This document shows positions 8,938 through 18,225 of a DNA stretch of 64,000 bases, piece by piece. The notes under the pieces are model-generated. The model did not search any database, had not been told where the DNA came from, and saw nothing but the letters and a program-made list of their open reading frames with translations. Both the position numbers and the translations under genes were made by a program. Position 1 is the stretch's first letter. Each line of letters begins with the position of its first letter. The DNA comes from Candidatus Rhodoluna planktonica (lineage in GTDB: Bacteria; Actinomycetota; Actinomycetes; Actinomycetales; Microbacteriaceae): contig NZ_CP015208.1 of the NCBI RefSeq assembly GCF_001854225.1, positions 992,001 through 1,056,000 on the forward strand. Direction: 5' to 3'.

Positions 8938-10179
8938 GTGAGCGCAACTAGAGTTTTCGTGGCCAGATTGGCAGGCTGCGGTGTCTTTGACCCAGCAGGT
9001 GACCGCGTAGGTAAGGTCATCGACCTACTAGTGGCCTACCGAAAATCGGGTGCTCCAAAAGCTACCGGCATGTTGGTCGAAATTACTGGGCGACGCAGAG
9101 TTTTTGTCCCGATTAGTCGAGTTACCTCGATAGCCCCAGGTCAGGTAATTACCACCGGACTAATTGACCTCAGACGTTTCACCCAGCGTGGCCAAGAAGT
9201 TCGAGTCATTGCTGAAATGTTGGGCCGCAAGGTTCAACTAGTCGACGGTTCCGGCGAAGCTTCGATTGAAGATTTGGCGATTGAACTAAGCAAAAATCGC
9301 GACTGGCTGGTTTCAGAACTATTTTTGAGAAGACCGAAAACTTCAACCTCGCCCTTCGCGCGCGGGGCAACCTTATTTGCCGCCTGGGATCTTGTTCGGG
9401 AACAGGCCAAGGGTGATGAAAACCAGAGTGCACAGCAATTGCTGGCAACCTATTCAGATTTGCGCCCAGCTGACTTGGCTTCGGCACTGATGGACCTCCC
9501 CGACGAGCGAATGCTTGAGGTTGCCGAAGAACTCGATGACGAGCGCCTGGCTGATTTGCTCGAAGAGCTTCCCGAAGATGAGCAAATCGACATCATTCAA
9601 GAACTTGATGACGAACGTGCCGCTGAAGTTCTTGACCTGATGGAACCAGATGATGCCGCCGACCTGATGGCAAACCTTCCCGAGGAACGCACCGAGGCAA
9701 TTCTTGAACTGATGGACGAAGAAGAAGCTGAAGACATTCGAATGCTGATGCAATTCGATGAATTCACCGCGGGTGGTCTGATGACCACGGAGCCGATCAT
9801 CTGTGCTGCCGACGCTACCGTTGCTGAGGCAATGGCCTTGATTCGCCGCAAAGAGGTGGCACCGGTTTTGGCCGCCAGCGTATTCGTCACCCTGCCCCCT
9901 TATGAAACGGCAACCGGTCGCTATCTGGGTGTGGTCCATTTCCAAAAAATGCTTCGCTATCCGCCCCATGAACGACTAGGGTCGTTGCTGGACACCGAAC
10001 TTGAGCCGGTGTCGTCAGATACCCATATCAAAGAAATCCACCGCCTCTTGGCGAACTACAACTTGGTTGCCTTGCCGGTAGTCGATAAAGAAAATCGTCT
10101 AATTGGTGTGGTTACCGTGGATGACGTTTTAGATCACCTTTTGCCCGATGACTGGAGAACCGACGAGGAGGCTCGCTAA
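8938..10179 (+). CDS. Soluble MgtE N-domain / CBS-pair protein with PRC-barrel-like N-terminus
   Basis: 413 residues from a GTG start. Residues 1-90 resemble a PRC-barrel. Residues ~165-280 form the acidic repeat of MgtE_N (LPDERMLEVAEELDDERLAD and similar turns). Residues ~285-410 are a CBS pair with MTTEPIICAADATVAEAM and LVALPVVDKENRLIGVVTVDDV. The transmembrane channel of a true MgtE magnesium transporter is absent. It is followed with TAATG coupling by a DUF1003 membrane protein, so a cytoplasmic Mg2+ or nucleotide sensor acting through that membrane partner is plausible, but this is inference. Confidence 0.85.
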   Translation: MSATRVFVARLAGCGVFDPAGDRVGKVIDLLVAYRKSGAPKATGMLVEITGRRRVFVPISRVTSIAPGQVITTGLIDLRRFTQRGQEVRVIAEMLGRKVQLVDGSGEASIEDLAIELSKNRDWLVSELFLRRPKTSTSPFARGATLFAAWDLVREQAKGDENQSAQQLLATYSDLRPADLASALMDLPDERMLEVAEELDDERLADLLEELPEDEQIDIIQELDDERAAEVLDLMEPDDAADLMANLPEERTEAILELMDEEEAEDIRMLMQFDEFTAGGLMTTEPIICAADATVAEAMALIRRKEVAPVLAASVFVTLPPYETATGRYLGVVHFQKMLRYPPHERLGSLLDTELEPVSSDTHIKEIHRLLANYNLVALPVVDKENRLIGVVTVDDVLDHLLPDDWRTDEEAR

Positions 10180-10700
10180 TGGCAAAAAACCGCCTAGACG
10201 CGCCTCTGCGCAAGCGTGAACGCTTTGTTCCAAAAATCGGAATCGACCGCGAGCGGTTTGGGCGCGCATCTGAGGCCTTTGCTCGGGCAATGGGCACCGG
10301 TGCATTTCTTATTTGGATGACGGTGATTATTGCCGTTTGGCTTACCTGGAACACTCTGGCGCCCGAAGCAGCTCAATTCGACCCACGCGGCCTGAACTTC
10401 ACGCTGCTCACCCTAATTCTCTCGATGCAAGCCTCATACGCAGCACCGCTAATTCTGCTCGCTCAAAATCGACAGGATGACCGAGACCGAGTGAAGTTTG
10501 AGCAAGACCGGCAACGTGCAGAGCGTAACTTGGCGGACACCGAATACTTGGCTCGCGAGGTTGTCGCGCTTCGCCTGGCCTTAGAGGAGATGGCCACACA
10601 AGATTTTGTTCGAGACGAATTGCGATCATCCATGCGTGACCTTTTAGAAGAACTTCGCGGCGATGTTAGCGAAAGTAAAAACGGCAAAAAAGGCAAATGA
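10179..10700 (+). CDS. DUF1003 membrane protein
   Basis: 173 residues. Two transmembrane segments lie at about 32-52 (GAFLIWMTVIIAVWLTWNTL) and 68-90, with the DUF1003 signature LTLILSMQASYAAPLILLAQNRQDDRDR between and after them. A charged coiled tail follows. The start overlaps the upstream stop (TAATG), and its own stop overlaps the Mrp ATG (ATGA). Function is unknown in the literature I know. The fixed pairing with an MgtE_N/CBS protein suggests a shared ion-related role. Confidence 0.85.
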   Translation: MAKNRLDAPLRKRERFVPKIGIDRERFGRASEAFARAMGTGAFLIWMTVIIAVWLTWNTLAPEAAQFDPRGLNFTLLTLILSMQASYAAPLILLAQNRQDDRDRVKFEQDRQRAERNLADTEYLAREVVALRLALEEMATQDFVRDELRSSMRDLLEELRGDVSESKNGKKGK

Positions 10701-11791
10701 GCGCAACTGAAGTATTTTCCGCGCTGTCTACTGTCATCGATCCTGAACTTCGGTTACCGATTACCGAGCTCAACATGGTTGAGTTCAGCGACCGCAAAGT
10801 AACCGTAAAACTCACCGTTGCCGGATGCCCGGCAGCTAACCGAATTGAAGCCGATGTTCGCGCCGCGCTGAGCCAATTTGATCTCGATATTCAAATGTCT
10901 GTGATGACGGCCGCCGAACGAGAAGAACTCAAAACAAAACTGCGAAACGGCCGAGCCGCTCGGGTAAATCCCTTTGACCGCGAATCACTCACCAGAATTT
11001 TTCTGATTGGATCTGGCAAAGGCGGTGTCGGTAAATCATCGGTCACTGCAAATTTGGCTGTTGCTCTAGCTCAGTTGGGTCATCGCGTTGGTCTAATCGA
11101 CGCTGATATTTTTGGCTTTTCAATTCCGGGACAGTTGGGCTTGACCGCGAAACCGACTCGGGTCGATGACATGATTTTGCCCCCCGTTTTCGAAAACGGC
11201 GAACACGCGGTGAAGGTCATTTCAATTGGCATGTTTGTTGACACGAATCAACCGATTGCCTGGCGCGGCCCGATGCTTCATCGAGCTGTCGAACAGTTCT
11301 TGATTGACGTTCACTGGGGCGATTTAGATTTTCTACTGGTTGACCTACCACCCGGCACCGGAGATGTTGCCATCAGCATCGGACAGCAATTACCCACGGC
11401 AAAATCTATCGTGGTGACCACACCGCAGAGTGCTGCGGCCGATGTTGCTGTTCGCAGCGGTTCAGTAGGTTTGCAAACCGGCCAAAAAGTCTTTGGTGTG
11501 ATCGAAAATATGGCTTGGCTAGAACAACCAAATGGTGAACGCCTTGAGCTTTTTGGAGCCGGTGGCGGAGCTGCCGTGGCTAAATCGTTGAGCGAACTTA
11601 CTGGTGAGCCGGTGGCCGTAGTTGCCCAAATTCCGCTCAGCATGGCCTTGCGCGAAGGCTCAGATTTAGGAAAACCCGTTGTCTTGGCTAACCCGCATGA
11701 TGCCGCAGCAAAAGCAATCTTGGACTTGGCTAAAAAAATGAGTAGCGAGCCAATCGGACTGGTTGGAAAACGGCTTAGAGTTAGCCTGTGA
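10697..11791 (+). CDS. mrp: Mrp/ApbC-type Fe-S cluster carrier ATPase
   Basis: 364 residues. The N-terminal ~90 residues are a MIP18/DUF59 domain (VIDPELRLPITELNMV). The P-loop NTPase follows with the deviant Walker A GSGKGGVGKSSVTANLA (about 108-124) and VDLPPGTGD. Mrp proteins bind a bridging [4Fe-4S] cluster and pass it to apo-proteins. The usual C-terminal CxxC of many Mrp proteins is not evident here, which occurs in some actinobacterial homologues. The start is an ATGA overlap with the DUF1003 gene. Confidence 0.88.
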   Translation: MSATEVFSALSTVIDPELRLPITELNMVEFSDRKVTVKLTVAGCPAANRIEADVRAALSQFDLDIQMSVMTAAEREELKTKLRNGRAARVNPFDRESLTRIFLIGSGKGGVGKSSVTANLAVALAQLGHRVGLIDADIFGFSIPGQLGLTAKPTRVDDMILPPVFENGEHAVKVISIGMFVDTNQPIAWRGPMLHRAVEQFLIDVHWGDLDFLLVDLPPGTGDVAISIGQQLPTAKSIVVTTPQSAAADVAVRSGSVGLQTGQKVFGVIENMAWLEQPNGERLELFGAGGGAAVAKSLSELTGEPVAVVAQIPLSMALREGSDLGKPVVLANPHDAAAKAILDLAKKMSSEPIGLVGKRLRVSL

Positions 11792-13302
11792 GCAACTCAG
11801 GAATCAGTCAATTAGTTTCCCATCTTGGCAACACCGCTGAATCAATAGCGGTGAAGAACCCCGCAACCGGGAAAATTACCTATCAACTTCCGCAGCACAC
11901 TGCCGCGCAGGTTTTAGAAAAATTCCAATTGGCTTCGCATGCATCGAAAGACTGGGCCGCAACTTCGGTTGCCGATCGCGTTGAGATCTTGAAGCGCTGG
12001 CACAAGCTGGTCTTAGCCAACGAAAATAAACTGCTCGACCTATTGCAACTTGAGACTGGCAAGTCTCGAGCCCACGCCTTTGAAGAATATCTGGGAGCGG
12101 TAACCCCGGTTAGCTATTACGCCTCGATTGCAAAAAAGACCTTGGCCCCAACCCGAACTAAACCGGGTGTTCCACTGCTTACAAAAACCTATGTTCGGCA
12201 TGAGCCAATCGGCGTAGTTGGTGTGATTACTCCTTGGAACTATCCACTCGCGCTCACCATGCTCGATGTGGTTCCCGCATTGGTGGCCGGCAATACCGTT
12301 TTACAAAAAGCAGACAATCAAACGGCTCTGACCGCTTTATTTGCTCGCAGTCTGGCAATTACCGCTGGCATCCCAGAAAATTGCTGGCAAATTGTCACCG
12401 GTCCGGCGGCCGAGGTGGGAAATGCAATTGTTGATAGCGTCGACTACGTGGCCTTCACCGGGTCAACCGCGACCGGAAGAATTGTGGCCCAACGAGCTGC
12501 CGGTCGACTAATTGGGGTTTCGCTTGAATTGGGCGGCAAAAACCCGATGATTGTGCTTGAGAGTGCCGATGTTTCGCGAGCTGCCGAAATCGCCATCGCC
12601 GGCGCAGTCGGCTCAGCTGGCCAACTCTGCGTCTCAATAGAACGTGTATTTGTAGCCAATGCAATCAAAGCTGAGTTTTTAAGGGCCATCAGTTCAAAAC
12701 TCGACCAGTTTCAAATTGGCGTCTCAAACGACTTCAGCATGGATGTCGGTTCGTTGACTGGCGAAGCGCAATTGAATCGAGTATCCGGTTTTGTCGCGGA
12801 TGCTACCGCCAAGGGCGCCAAGATTATCTCTGGCGGAAAAGCACTGCCTCAGCTTGGGCCACATTTCTATGCACCAACTGTGCTTACCGATGTGACCGAA
12901 GATGCCAACCTTTTCAAGGCTGAGACATTCGGGCCGGTAATTAGCGTGACTGGTTTTGACCGAGTTGAAGATGCCATCGCTCAAGCAAACGACACCGAAT
13001 ACGGTCTCAACGCATCCGTGGTGGGAGATGAGCGTGAAGCACTAGCGGTAGCCGAGAAACTGTCCGCTGGCAGCGTGAACATCAACGAAGGGTTCCGTGC
13101 CAGCTTTGCGTCAATGGAGTCGCCGATGGGAGGCATGAAAGCTTCTGGCCTGGGCCGAAGAAATGGCCCGGCTGGTTTGCTGAAATACACCGAGGCAAAG
13201 AGTATTGGCATCTCGCGTGGGCCGATTAAATTGCCGTACCGGGCTGCCCAGTACAAGACTTTGGCACCACTTATGCGCCTACTGCTGAAATACTGGCGCT
13301 AA
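11788..13302 (+). CDS. NAD(P)+-dependent aldehyde dehydrogenase (succinate-semialdehyde dehydrogenase-like)
   Basis: 504 residues of the aldehyde dehydrogenase superfamily: ITPWNYPLALTM, FTGSTATGR, catalytic Glu in LELGGKNPM and catalytic Cys in GQLCVSIERV. Closest in feel to the GabD2 type that oxidises succinic semialdehyde to succinate, but substrate cannot be fixed from sequence alone. The GTG start overlaps the mrp stop (GTGA), so it is the last gene of the 8.9-13.3 kb co-directional run. Its 3' end meets tatB with only 4 bases between. Confidence 0.82.
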   Translation: MSNSGISQLVSHLGNTAESIAVKNPATGKITYQLPQHTAAQVLEKFQLASHASKDWAATSVADRVEILKRWHKLVLANENKLLDLLQLETGKSRAHAFEEYLGAVTPVSYYASIAKKTLAPTRTKPGVPLLTKTYVRHEPIGVVGVITPWNYPLALTMLDVVPALVAGNTVLQKADNQTALTALFARSLAITAGIPENCWQIVTGPAAEVGNAIVDSVDYVAFTGSTATGRIVAQRAAGRLIGVSLELGGKNPMIVLESADVSRAAEIAIAGAVGSAGQLCVSIERVFVANAIKAEFLRAISSKLDQFQIGVSNDFSMDVGSLTGEAQLNRVSGFVADATAKGAKIISGGKALPQLGPHFYAPTVLTDVTEDANLFKAETFGPVISVTGFDRVEDAIAQANDTEYGLNASVVGDEREALAVAEKLSAGSVNINEGFRASFASMESPMGGMKASGLGRRNGPAGLLKYTEAKSIGISRGPIKLPYRAAQYKTLAPLMRLLLKYWR

Positions 13303-13306
13303 AACT

Positions 13307-13642
13307 TTAGGTTGCTTCGTTGTCAAACGGCGCGGCTTCGCCCGGAGCAAGTTTTTGAACTGGTTTTGAAGCCGGCTTAGCTGTTGAATTTAGGTTGATG
13401 TCTTCGGCTAGAGCGTCCCGAATAATGCGTCGAGGATCGTACTGTCTTGGATCAAGTTTTTTCCAATCAACTTCTTGACCGATTTCACTCTCGAGCTGAC
13501 CCTTGGCGTTATCGGCCATGCGTTTAGCCGATTTGATGAATTTCGCCAACTGCTGCGAGTAGTAAGGCAGACGGTTCGGGCCCAAGATAAAAACGGCAAT
13601 TAAGCCGAGGATGAGAAGTTTCTCGCCACTAAGTCCAAACAC
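13307..13642 (-). CDS. tatB: Sec-independent protein translocase subunit TatB
   Basis: 111 residues: one N-terminal transmembrane helix (LILGLIAVFILGPNRLP), the hinge with Gly-Pro typical of TatA/B, an amphipathic helix (YSQQLAKFIKSAKRMADNA) and a charged tail. TatB is the substrate-receptor partner of TatC in the twin-arginine export pathway. Length over 100 and the GPxRLP sequence favour TatB over TatA. The start is GTG. The neighbouring O-methyltransferase gene gives the same local order as in mycobacteria (Rv1220c/Rv1224 region). Confidence 0.85.
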   Translation of the reverse strand: MFGLSGEKLLILGLIAVFILGPNRLPYYSQQLAKFIKSAKRMADNAKGQLESEIGQEVDWKKLDPRQYDPRRIIRDALAEDINLNSTAKPASKPVQKLAPGEAAPFDNEAT

Positions 13643-13714
13643 CGTTTCATGTTATCGCGAGATATACCCGACCTTGACCAATCCGAAGGCTTATGCTTTT
13701 GGCGAGGAGTGACA

Positions 13715-14344
13715 ATGGTCGACAAAATTTCGAGCTGGAAGTACACCGAAGAGTTCGCTGTCGAAAGCGAGGTTATTCGCGCAGCTAGAGCACGTGCCGA
13801 GGAACTCGGTGTCGAATGCATTACCGCGGCTACCGGCGCGCAACTGGCACTTTTGGTCAGCGCCATGGGCGCCAAGGCAATTGTCGAGGTGGGTACCGGA
13901 ACCGGCGTTAGCGGATTGTGGCTGCTGCAAGCTTCGAGCCAGGCTGTTTTAGCCACAATCGACAGCGATACCGACAACCAATCCGCTGCAAAAAAGGCAT
14001 TCAGCGATGCCAAAATAGCGACCAATCGCACGCGTGTAATCTCAGGAAAAGCGGTTGACGTCATGTCTAACATGGCCGACTCTGCCTACGACCTGGTTTT
14101 TCTAGATGCTGACCGTGAGACTCTCGAAGACCAATTGCGCGAAGCAGTTCGATTGCTGCGGCCACACGGAGTGGTTGCTATTTCTCACGCACTTTGGCGT
14201 GATCGCGTGCCAGATCCCGCAATGCGCGATGAAGCGACCTCGGTCCACCGCGACATCCTGCGTTACTTCAAAGTAAACGAAGACTTTGTCACGGCGCTGT
14301 TACCGATTGGCGATGGCTTGCTGCTGGCTAGCAAGCGAGTCTAG
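13715..14344 (+). CDS. Class I SAM-dependent O-methyltransferase
   Basis: 209 residues from the ATG at 13715, which has GGCGAGGAG directly upstream. An in-frame ATG at 13649 would overlap the tatB promoter region and adds residues unlike the family. The fold is the catechol O-methyltransferase-like family: MGAKAIVEVGTGTGVSGLWLL is the SAM-binding loop, and YDLVFLDADRETLEDQL carries the acidic metal/SAM-site region. It is probably the orthologue of mycobacterial Rv1220c; its acceptor is unknown. A strong hairpin terminator follows. Confidence 0.82.
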   Translation: MVDKISSWKYTEEFAVESEVIRAARARAEELGVECITAATGAQLALLVSAMGAKAIVEVGTGTGVSGLWLLQASSQAVLATIDSDTDNQSAAKKAFSDAKIATNRTRVISGKAVDVMSNMADSAYDLVFLDADRETLEDQLREAVRLLRPHGVVAISHALWRDRVPDPAMRDEATSVHRDILRYFKVNEDFVTALLPIGDGLLLASKRV

Positions 14345-14373
14345 GTTTTGTTCTAAAGTCTGAAATTTGGGCA

Positions 14374-14409
14374 AAAAAATAAAGCCGGCAAAGGCCGGCT
14401 TTATTTTTT
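14374..14409. terminator. Bidirectional rho-independent terminator
   Basis: A perfect 16-bp stem (14374-14389 with 14394-14409) around the 4-base loop AAAG. The GC core is GCCGGC, and A/T runs at both edges give a U-tract in either direction. It lies between the convergent O-methyltransferase and DUF3117 genes and should terminate both. Confidence 0.92.
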
Positions 14410-14412
14410 AGG

Positions 14413-14586
14413 CTATTTCTTAATTACGCCCTCAAGAACGCTGTGTAGGTTCTTGGCCTCTTCCTCGTTAACCGAGACGACCAAACGCCCACCGCCCTCA
14501 AGAGGCACACGCAAAACGATTAGACCTCGAGGCTCACGTTCTGCCTCCATGGGTCCGTCGCCGGTCCGTGGCTTCATTGCTGCCAT
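14413..14586 (-). CDS. DUF3117 family small protein
   Basis: 57 residues. It begins MAAMKPRTGDGPMEAEREPR, continues through a Gly-Gly-Gly/Arg-Leu-Val-Val-Ser-Val stretch and ends EGVIKK. This is the highly conserved actinobacterial DUF3117 sequence, normally 55-58 residues, so the gene is full length. AAGGAG lies 9 bases upstream of the ATG. No known function, no membrane segment. It ends right at the shared terminator. Confidence 0.93.
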   Translation of the reverse strand: MAAMKPRTGDGPMEAEREPRGLIVLRVPLEGGGRLVVSVNEEEAKNLHSVLEGVIKK

Positions 14587-14706
14587 TGGGAAACTCCTTG
14601 ATTTGTTGGCATATTTGCCAGAACTTCCATTATCCCACGAGCAAAAGGGGCCGATAACAGAAATGTTTAATAATTTTTGCCTGGACTGAAATCACCCGGG
14701 TTGAAA

Positions 14707-15780
14707 CTAAGCGGTTAGCCAATCGCGCAAACCGCTTTCGCAAGCGTAAATCTGACTCACCGGGACATTTTCGTCATCGGCGTGGGCTTTGTTTGGGTCT
14801 CCTGGGCCGTAATTTACCGCTGGGATGCCCAAGGCGGTGAATCGAGCAACATCGGTCCAGCCGTATTTTGGCCGCGGTTTAGTTTTGGTAGCTGCCAAAA
14901 ATGCTTGCGCTTCGGGTCGGTCAAGCCCCGGGCGGGCGCCATCGGCGGCATCAACAATTTCCACCGAAAAATCTTTGAACAGTTCGATGATGTAGTTGCC
15001 GGCTTCAACCGCGGTCTTATTGGGTGCGAATCGATAGTTGATGGTGAGCAGTGCCTCATCGGGAATGACGTTGCTGGCGATACCGCCACTGACCAGCACA
15101 GCATTAAGGCTTTCACGATAGTCAAGGCCATCCACCGTAATGGTTTGAGGTTGGTAATCAGCCAATATTTGCAGGGCACCAGCCAGATCGTGGATGGCAT
15201 TTTTGCCCATCCAGGGACGAGCAGAGTGTGCTTTAACGCCTGTGGTGCGAAGTTCAATGCGAAGGGTGCCGTTACAGCCACCCTCTAACTCGGCTGCGGT
15301 TGGCTCACAGAGTACAGCGAAGTCGGCTTGCAACAGTTGCGGTTGGTTGCGCGCGATTCGGCCTAGGCCATTCAGCGCAGCATCTACTTCCTCGTGGTCA
15401 TAAAAAACCCAGGTGACGTCTACGTTGGGCTCAACTATGGTGGCAGCCAATTTCAATTGGACAGCGACACCTGCTTTCATGTCGACCGTGCCGCGACCCC
15501 ACAACACCTGCTCACGCTCCATAGATAGCAGCTGAACCGGCAGGTTTTCTGCAACCGGCACGGTATCAATGTGCCCGGCGATGATTACTCTAGAAGCTTT
15601 GCCAAGGTTTGTTTTGGCGATGATGGCGTCCGCGTCTCTAATAACCTCAAGGTGAGAATACTTTTTCAGGGCTGCTTCGATCGCGTCGGCTAGTTCACGC
15701 TCGTTTCCCGAAACAGATTCGATGTCGCAAATGTCGCGAGTTAGCTCAACAACGTCGGCTTCTAGGTTTAGTTCGGTCAC
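14707..15780 (-). CDS. dapE: Succinyl-diaminopimelate desuccinylase
   Basis: 357 residues of the M20 metallopeptidase family, actinobacterial DapE type. Metal-site motifs: IIAGHIDTVPVAENLP (His/Asp), GRGTVDMKAGVA (bridging Asp) and FYDHEEVDAALNG (catalytic Glu pair), with a dimerisation domain around 175-285. It hydrolyses N-succinyl-L,L-diaminopimelate to L,L-DAP and succinate in lysine and peptidoglycan precursor synthesis. It is divergently paired with dapD, which catalyses an earlier step of the same succinylase branch; the 30-base gap must hold both promoters. Confidence 0.92.
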   Translation of the reverse strand: MTELNLEADVVELTRDICDIESVSGNERELADAIEAALKKYSHLEVIRDADAIIAKTNLGKASRVIIAGHIDTVPVAENLPVQLLSMEREQVLWGRGTVDMKAGVAVQLKLAATIVEPNVDVTWVFYDHEEVDAALNGLGRIARNQPQLLQADFAVLCEPTAAELEGGCNGTLRIELRTTGVKAHSARPWMGKNAIHDLAGALQILADYQPQTITVDGLDYRESLNAVLVSGGIASNVIPDEALLTINYRFAPNKTAVEAGNYIIELFKDFSVEIVDAADGARPGLDRPEAQAFLAATKTKPRPKYGWTDVARFTALGIPAVNYGPGDPNKAHADDENVPVSQIYACESGLRDWLTA

Positions 15781-15810
15781 TATACGAGCCTAACTGTTAA
15801 CCTTGAAGCT

Positions 15811-16764
15811 ATGACTGAAGCAGCGTTCATCGATTCAAAGGCCTGGGGCCATGGTTTAGCAACGGTGGCCGCTAACGGCCAAGTTCTCGATGTTTGGTAT
15901 CCGAATCCAATTCTGGGTGCCGCCCCAACTGACGATTCGCTTTGGGTGGTTCCTAAAGAACTGGATGCACTGGTGGGCGAGGATGCTCGGCGCCGAGTGT
16001 CGATTCAATGGCTGCGCACCGAAATTGACCTAACCCAACCGGTTGCTTCTACAGCTGACGCCTACCTGCGCCTTCACCTGCTGTCACATCTTTTGGTGCA
16101 GCCGAACACTATAAATCTCGAAGGTTTGATTCCGAATTTGCCGATTGTTGCGTTCACCAATGTTGGCCCAGTTGCCTTAGAAGACCTCGAAACTTTGCGT
16201 CCGGCTTTGACTCGAGCTGGCATCTCGGTCTACGCAATCGATAAATTTCCCCGACTGGTCGACTACGTTACTCCGAAAAAAGTGCGTATTGCCGATGCCT
16301 CTCGGGTGCGACTTGGTGCTCATCTGAGCCCTGGGACAACAATCATGCACGAGGGTTTTGTCAACTTCAACGCTGGAACACTCGGCAGTTCAATGGTTGA
16401 AGGACGCATTTCTCAAGGTGTTGTGATCGGCGATGGCAGCGACGTTGGCGGCGGAGCATCAATTATGGGCACGCTTTCCGGTGGCGGCAGAGAGCGAGTG
16501 AAAATTGGAGCCCGGGCACTGCTGGGAGCAAACTCGGGAGTTGGCATCTCAATCGGCGATGACAGTGTTGTTGAGGCTGGTCTTTATGTAACTGCGGGCA
16601 CCAAGGTAACCATCATCGAGGGCAGCCAAGAGCGTTCGGTGAAGGCGGTTGAACTCTCCGGCGTTCCAAACCTGCTATTCCGCCGAAACTCAGTAACCGG
16701 TCGGGTCGAGGTTCTCCCCCGATCAGGTGCCGGGGTAACACTCAACAGCGTGTTGCACGCCTAA
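15811..16764 (+). CDS. dapD: Tetrahydrodipicolinate N-succinyltransferase
   Basis: 317 residues, the length of the actinobacterial DapD class rather than the shorter ~275-residue enterobacterial form. The C-terminal half is a left-handed beta helix with hexapeptide repeats (GTLGSSMVEGRISQGVVIGDGSDVGGG, in overlapping turns). It transfers succinyl from succinyl-CoA to tetrahydrodipicolinate. Divergent from dapE. The 3' end overlaps thiL by 4 bases. Confidence 0.93.
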   Translation: MTEAAFIDSKAWGHGLATVAANGQVLDVWYPNPILGAAPTDDSLWVVPKELDALVGEDARRRVSIQWLRTEIDLTQPVASTADAYLRLHLLSHLLVQPNTINLEGLIPNLPIVAFTNVGPVALEDLETLRPALTRAGISVYAIDKFPRLVDYVTPKKVRIADASRVRLGAHLSPGTTIMHEGFVNFNAGTLGSSMVEGRISQGVVIGDGSDVGGGASIMGTLSGGGRERVKIGARALLGANSGVGISIGDDSVVEAGLYVTAGTKVTIIEGSQERSVKAVELSGVPNLLFRRNSVTGRVEVLPRSGAGVTLNSVLHA

Positions 16765-17741
16765 CCGCGAACCGAATCCCAACTTTGCGTTTGCAGAGGC
16801 TCATCGTCAAGCAAGACTGCAGCAGCACCCTGCTCTAAAACTGTGCCGATGCGCTTGAAACCGCGGGGCAAAACAGCGTCTGGCGCAAATGTGGCCAGCA
16901 GTGAATGGTCTTCTCCCCCGTGCAGAACCCAGATTTTTTCATCGGCTTCGATAGCGCGGGCTGCTTCCTCGAGGATTGCCGCGTAACCGCTCAGCGCCAA
17001 AGAGTCAAACTGCACCGTGACCGAAGAGGCTTTTGCGATCCTGCCGGCATCCCTTGAGAGGCCGTCAGAGATATCCAGCATGGCGGTTGCGCCCGCTTCA
17101 GCTGCGGCAATACCCAGAGATATGGGTGGTTGTGGTCGCAACTGGAAATTTACCCAGTCGTCGTAGGCGTTGATGGCATCCTGGTTGCCGGATTGCAGCA
17201 GAGCTAACCCAGCAGCAGCGCGCCCCAAAGTGCCAGCCACAGCGACCTGATCGCCCACTTTGGCACCGCTGCGCAGCACCGGGCTTCGGCCCTCAAGTTG
17301 ACCGTGTGCGGTCACAGCAATGAATACCTGCTCGGCCGCGGCTAAGTCACCGCCAACCACAGCGCAACCCGGTGACAGTTGCTCGCAACCCGCGCGCAGG
17401 CCGTCGGCAAACGACTCTAGCCAACTCACCGGAGTGTGCCCCGGCAGGGCGATGGCCACTACCAATGCAGTCGGACGGGCACCCATGGCCGCCACATCAG
17501 CGATGTTGCTGGCAACGGCTTTAAAACCCAGGTCGAACGCCGAAGACCAGTCAAGTCTGAAATCGTGGTGTTCGATCATGGTGTCGGTCGTGACCACGAA
17601 AGAATTGTCGGTGGTGGCAATCAAAGCCGCATCGTCACCGGAGCCGACTTTGGTGAAATCACCAGAATTTAGGCGGCTAACGCAGCGTTTAAGGCTCTCA
17701 ATTTCGCCTAGGTCGGCAATAGTTTGGTCTTGGATCACCAT
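16761..17741 (-). CDS. thiL: Thiamine-monophosphate kinase
   Basis: 326 residues of the PurM/ThiL/SelD-like fold. GSGDDAALI near the N-terminus, VGGDLAAAE, and LDISDGLSRDAGRIA are the conserved Mg-ATP and substrate segments. It phosphorylates thiamine monophosphate to thiamine pyrophosphate in the cytoplasm. Its place next to a DUF3515 gene and ddl matches the mycobacterial thiL-ddl region. No TPP riboswitch is visible in the 40-base upstream gap. Confidence 0.92.
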   Translation of the reverse strand: MVIQDQTIADLGEIESLKRCVSRLNSGDFTKVGSGDDAALIATTDNSFVVTTDTMIEHHDFRLDWSSAFDLGFKAVASNIADVAAMGARPTALVVAIALPGHTPVSWLESFADGLRAGCEQLSPGCAVVGGDLAAAEQVFIAVTAHGQLEGRSPVLRSGAKVGDQVAVAGTLGRAAAGLALLQSGNQDAINAYDDWVNFQLRPQPPISLGIAAAEAGATAMLDISDGLSRDAGRIAKASSVTVQFDSLALSGYAAILEEAARAIEADEKIWVLHGGEDHSLLATFAPDAVLPRGFKRIGTVLEQGAAAVLLDDEPLQTQSWDSVRG

Positions 17742-17781
17742 CTAAAAATACCCTCGATTTTGGTGCTGTAGCCTTGTTTCG

Positions 17782-18225
17782 ATGAAGAAATCAGCCCTGC
17801 TATTGATGGTTACCGCGTTGCTACTAAGCGGATGCTCGGCACCAATCGCACTGGAAAGCGCAGTTGGTGCGAACGATCCAGCCTGCGCCGAGGTGATCGT
17901 TCGCTTGGGTGACCAACTGGTGGGCGAAGATCGTCGAACAACCAATGCCCAGTCAACCGCCGCCTGGGGTGACCCTGCTGCCGTGATTCTGCGCTGCGGG
18001 CTCGAACCGGTCACGGTCAGCCAACTTCCCTGTGTCACTGCCGGAGATGTTGATTGGCTGATTGATGAATCCGCGGCCCCTACATACCGATTCATAACTT
18101 TTGGACGTAGCCCGGCAACCGAGGTTATCGTCGACTCAACCCAGGTATCCGGAGTGAGCGTTTTAGATCAACTCGCTCCCCTGATGCAGTTTTTACCGGC
18201 TACGGCGCAGTGCCAAACTAATTAG
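17782..18225 (+). CDS. DUF3515 family lipoprotein
   Basis: 147 residues. MKKSALLLMVTALLLSGC is a clear lipoprotein signal peptide with a lipobox (LLSGC) and lipidated Cys18. The mature part contains DPACAEVIVRLGD, AWGDPAAVILRCG and DVDWLIDE, the conserved elements of DUF3515. Cysteines at the AC, RCG, LPC and QCQ positions may form two disulfides outside the membrane. Function unknown. The 3' end overlaps ddl by 33 bases in convergent orientation. Confidence 0.85.
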   Translation: MKKSALLLMVTALLLSGCSAPIALESAVGANDPACAEVIVRLGDQLVGEDRRTTNAQSTAAWGDPAAVILRCGLEPVTVSQLPCVTAGDVDWLIDESAAPTYRFITFGRSPATEVIVDSTQVSGVSVLDQLAPLMQFLPATAQCQTN

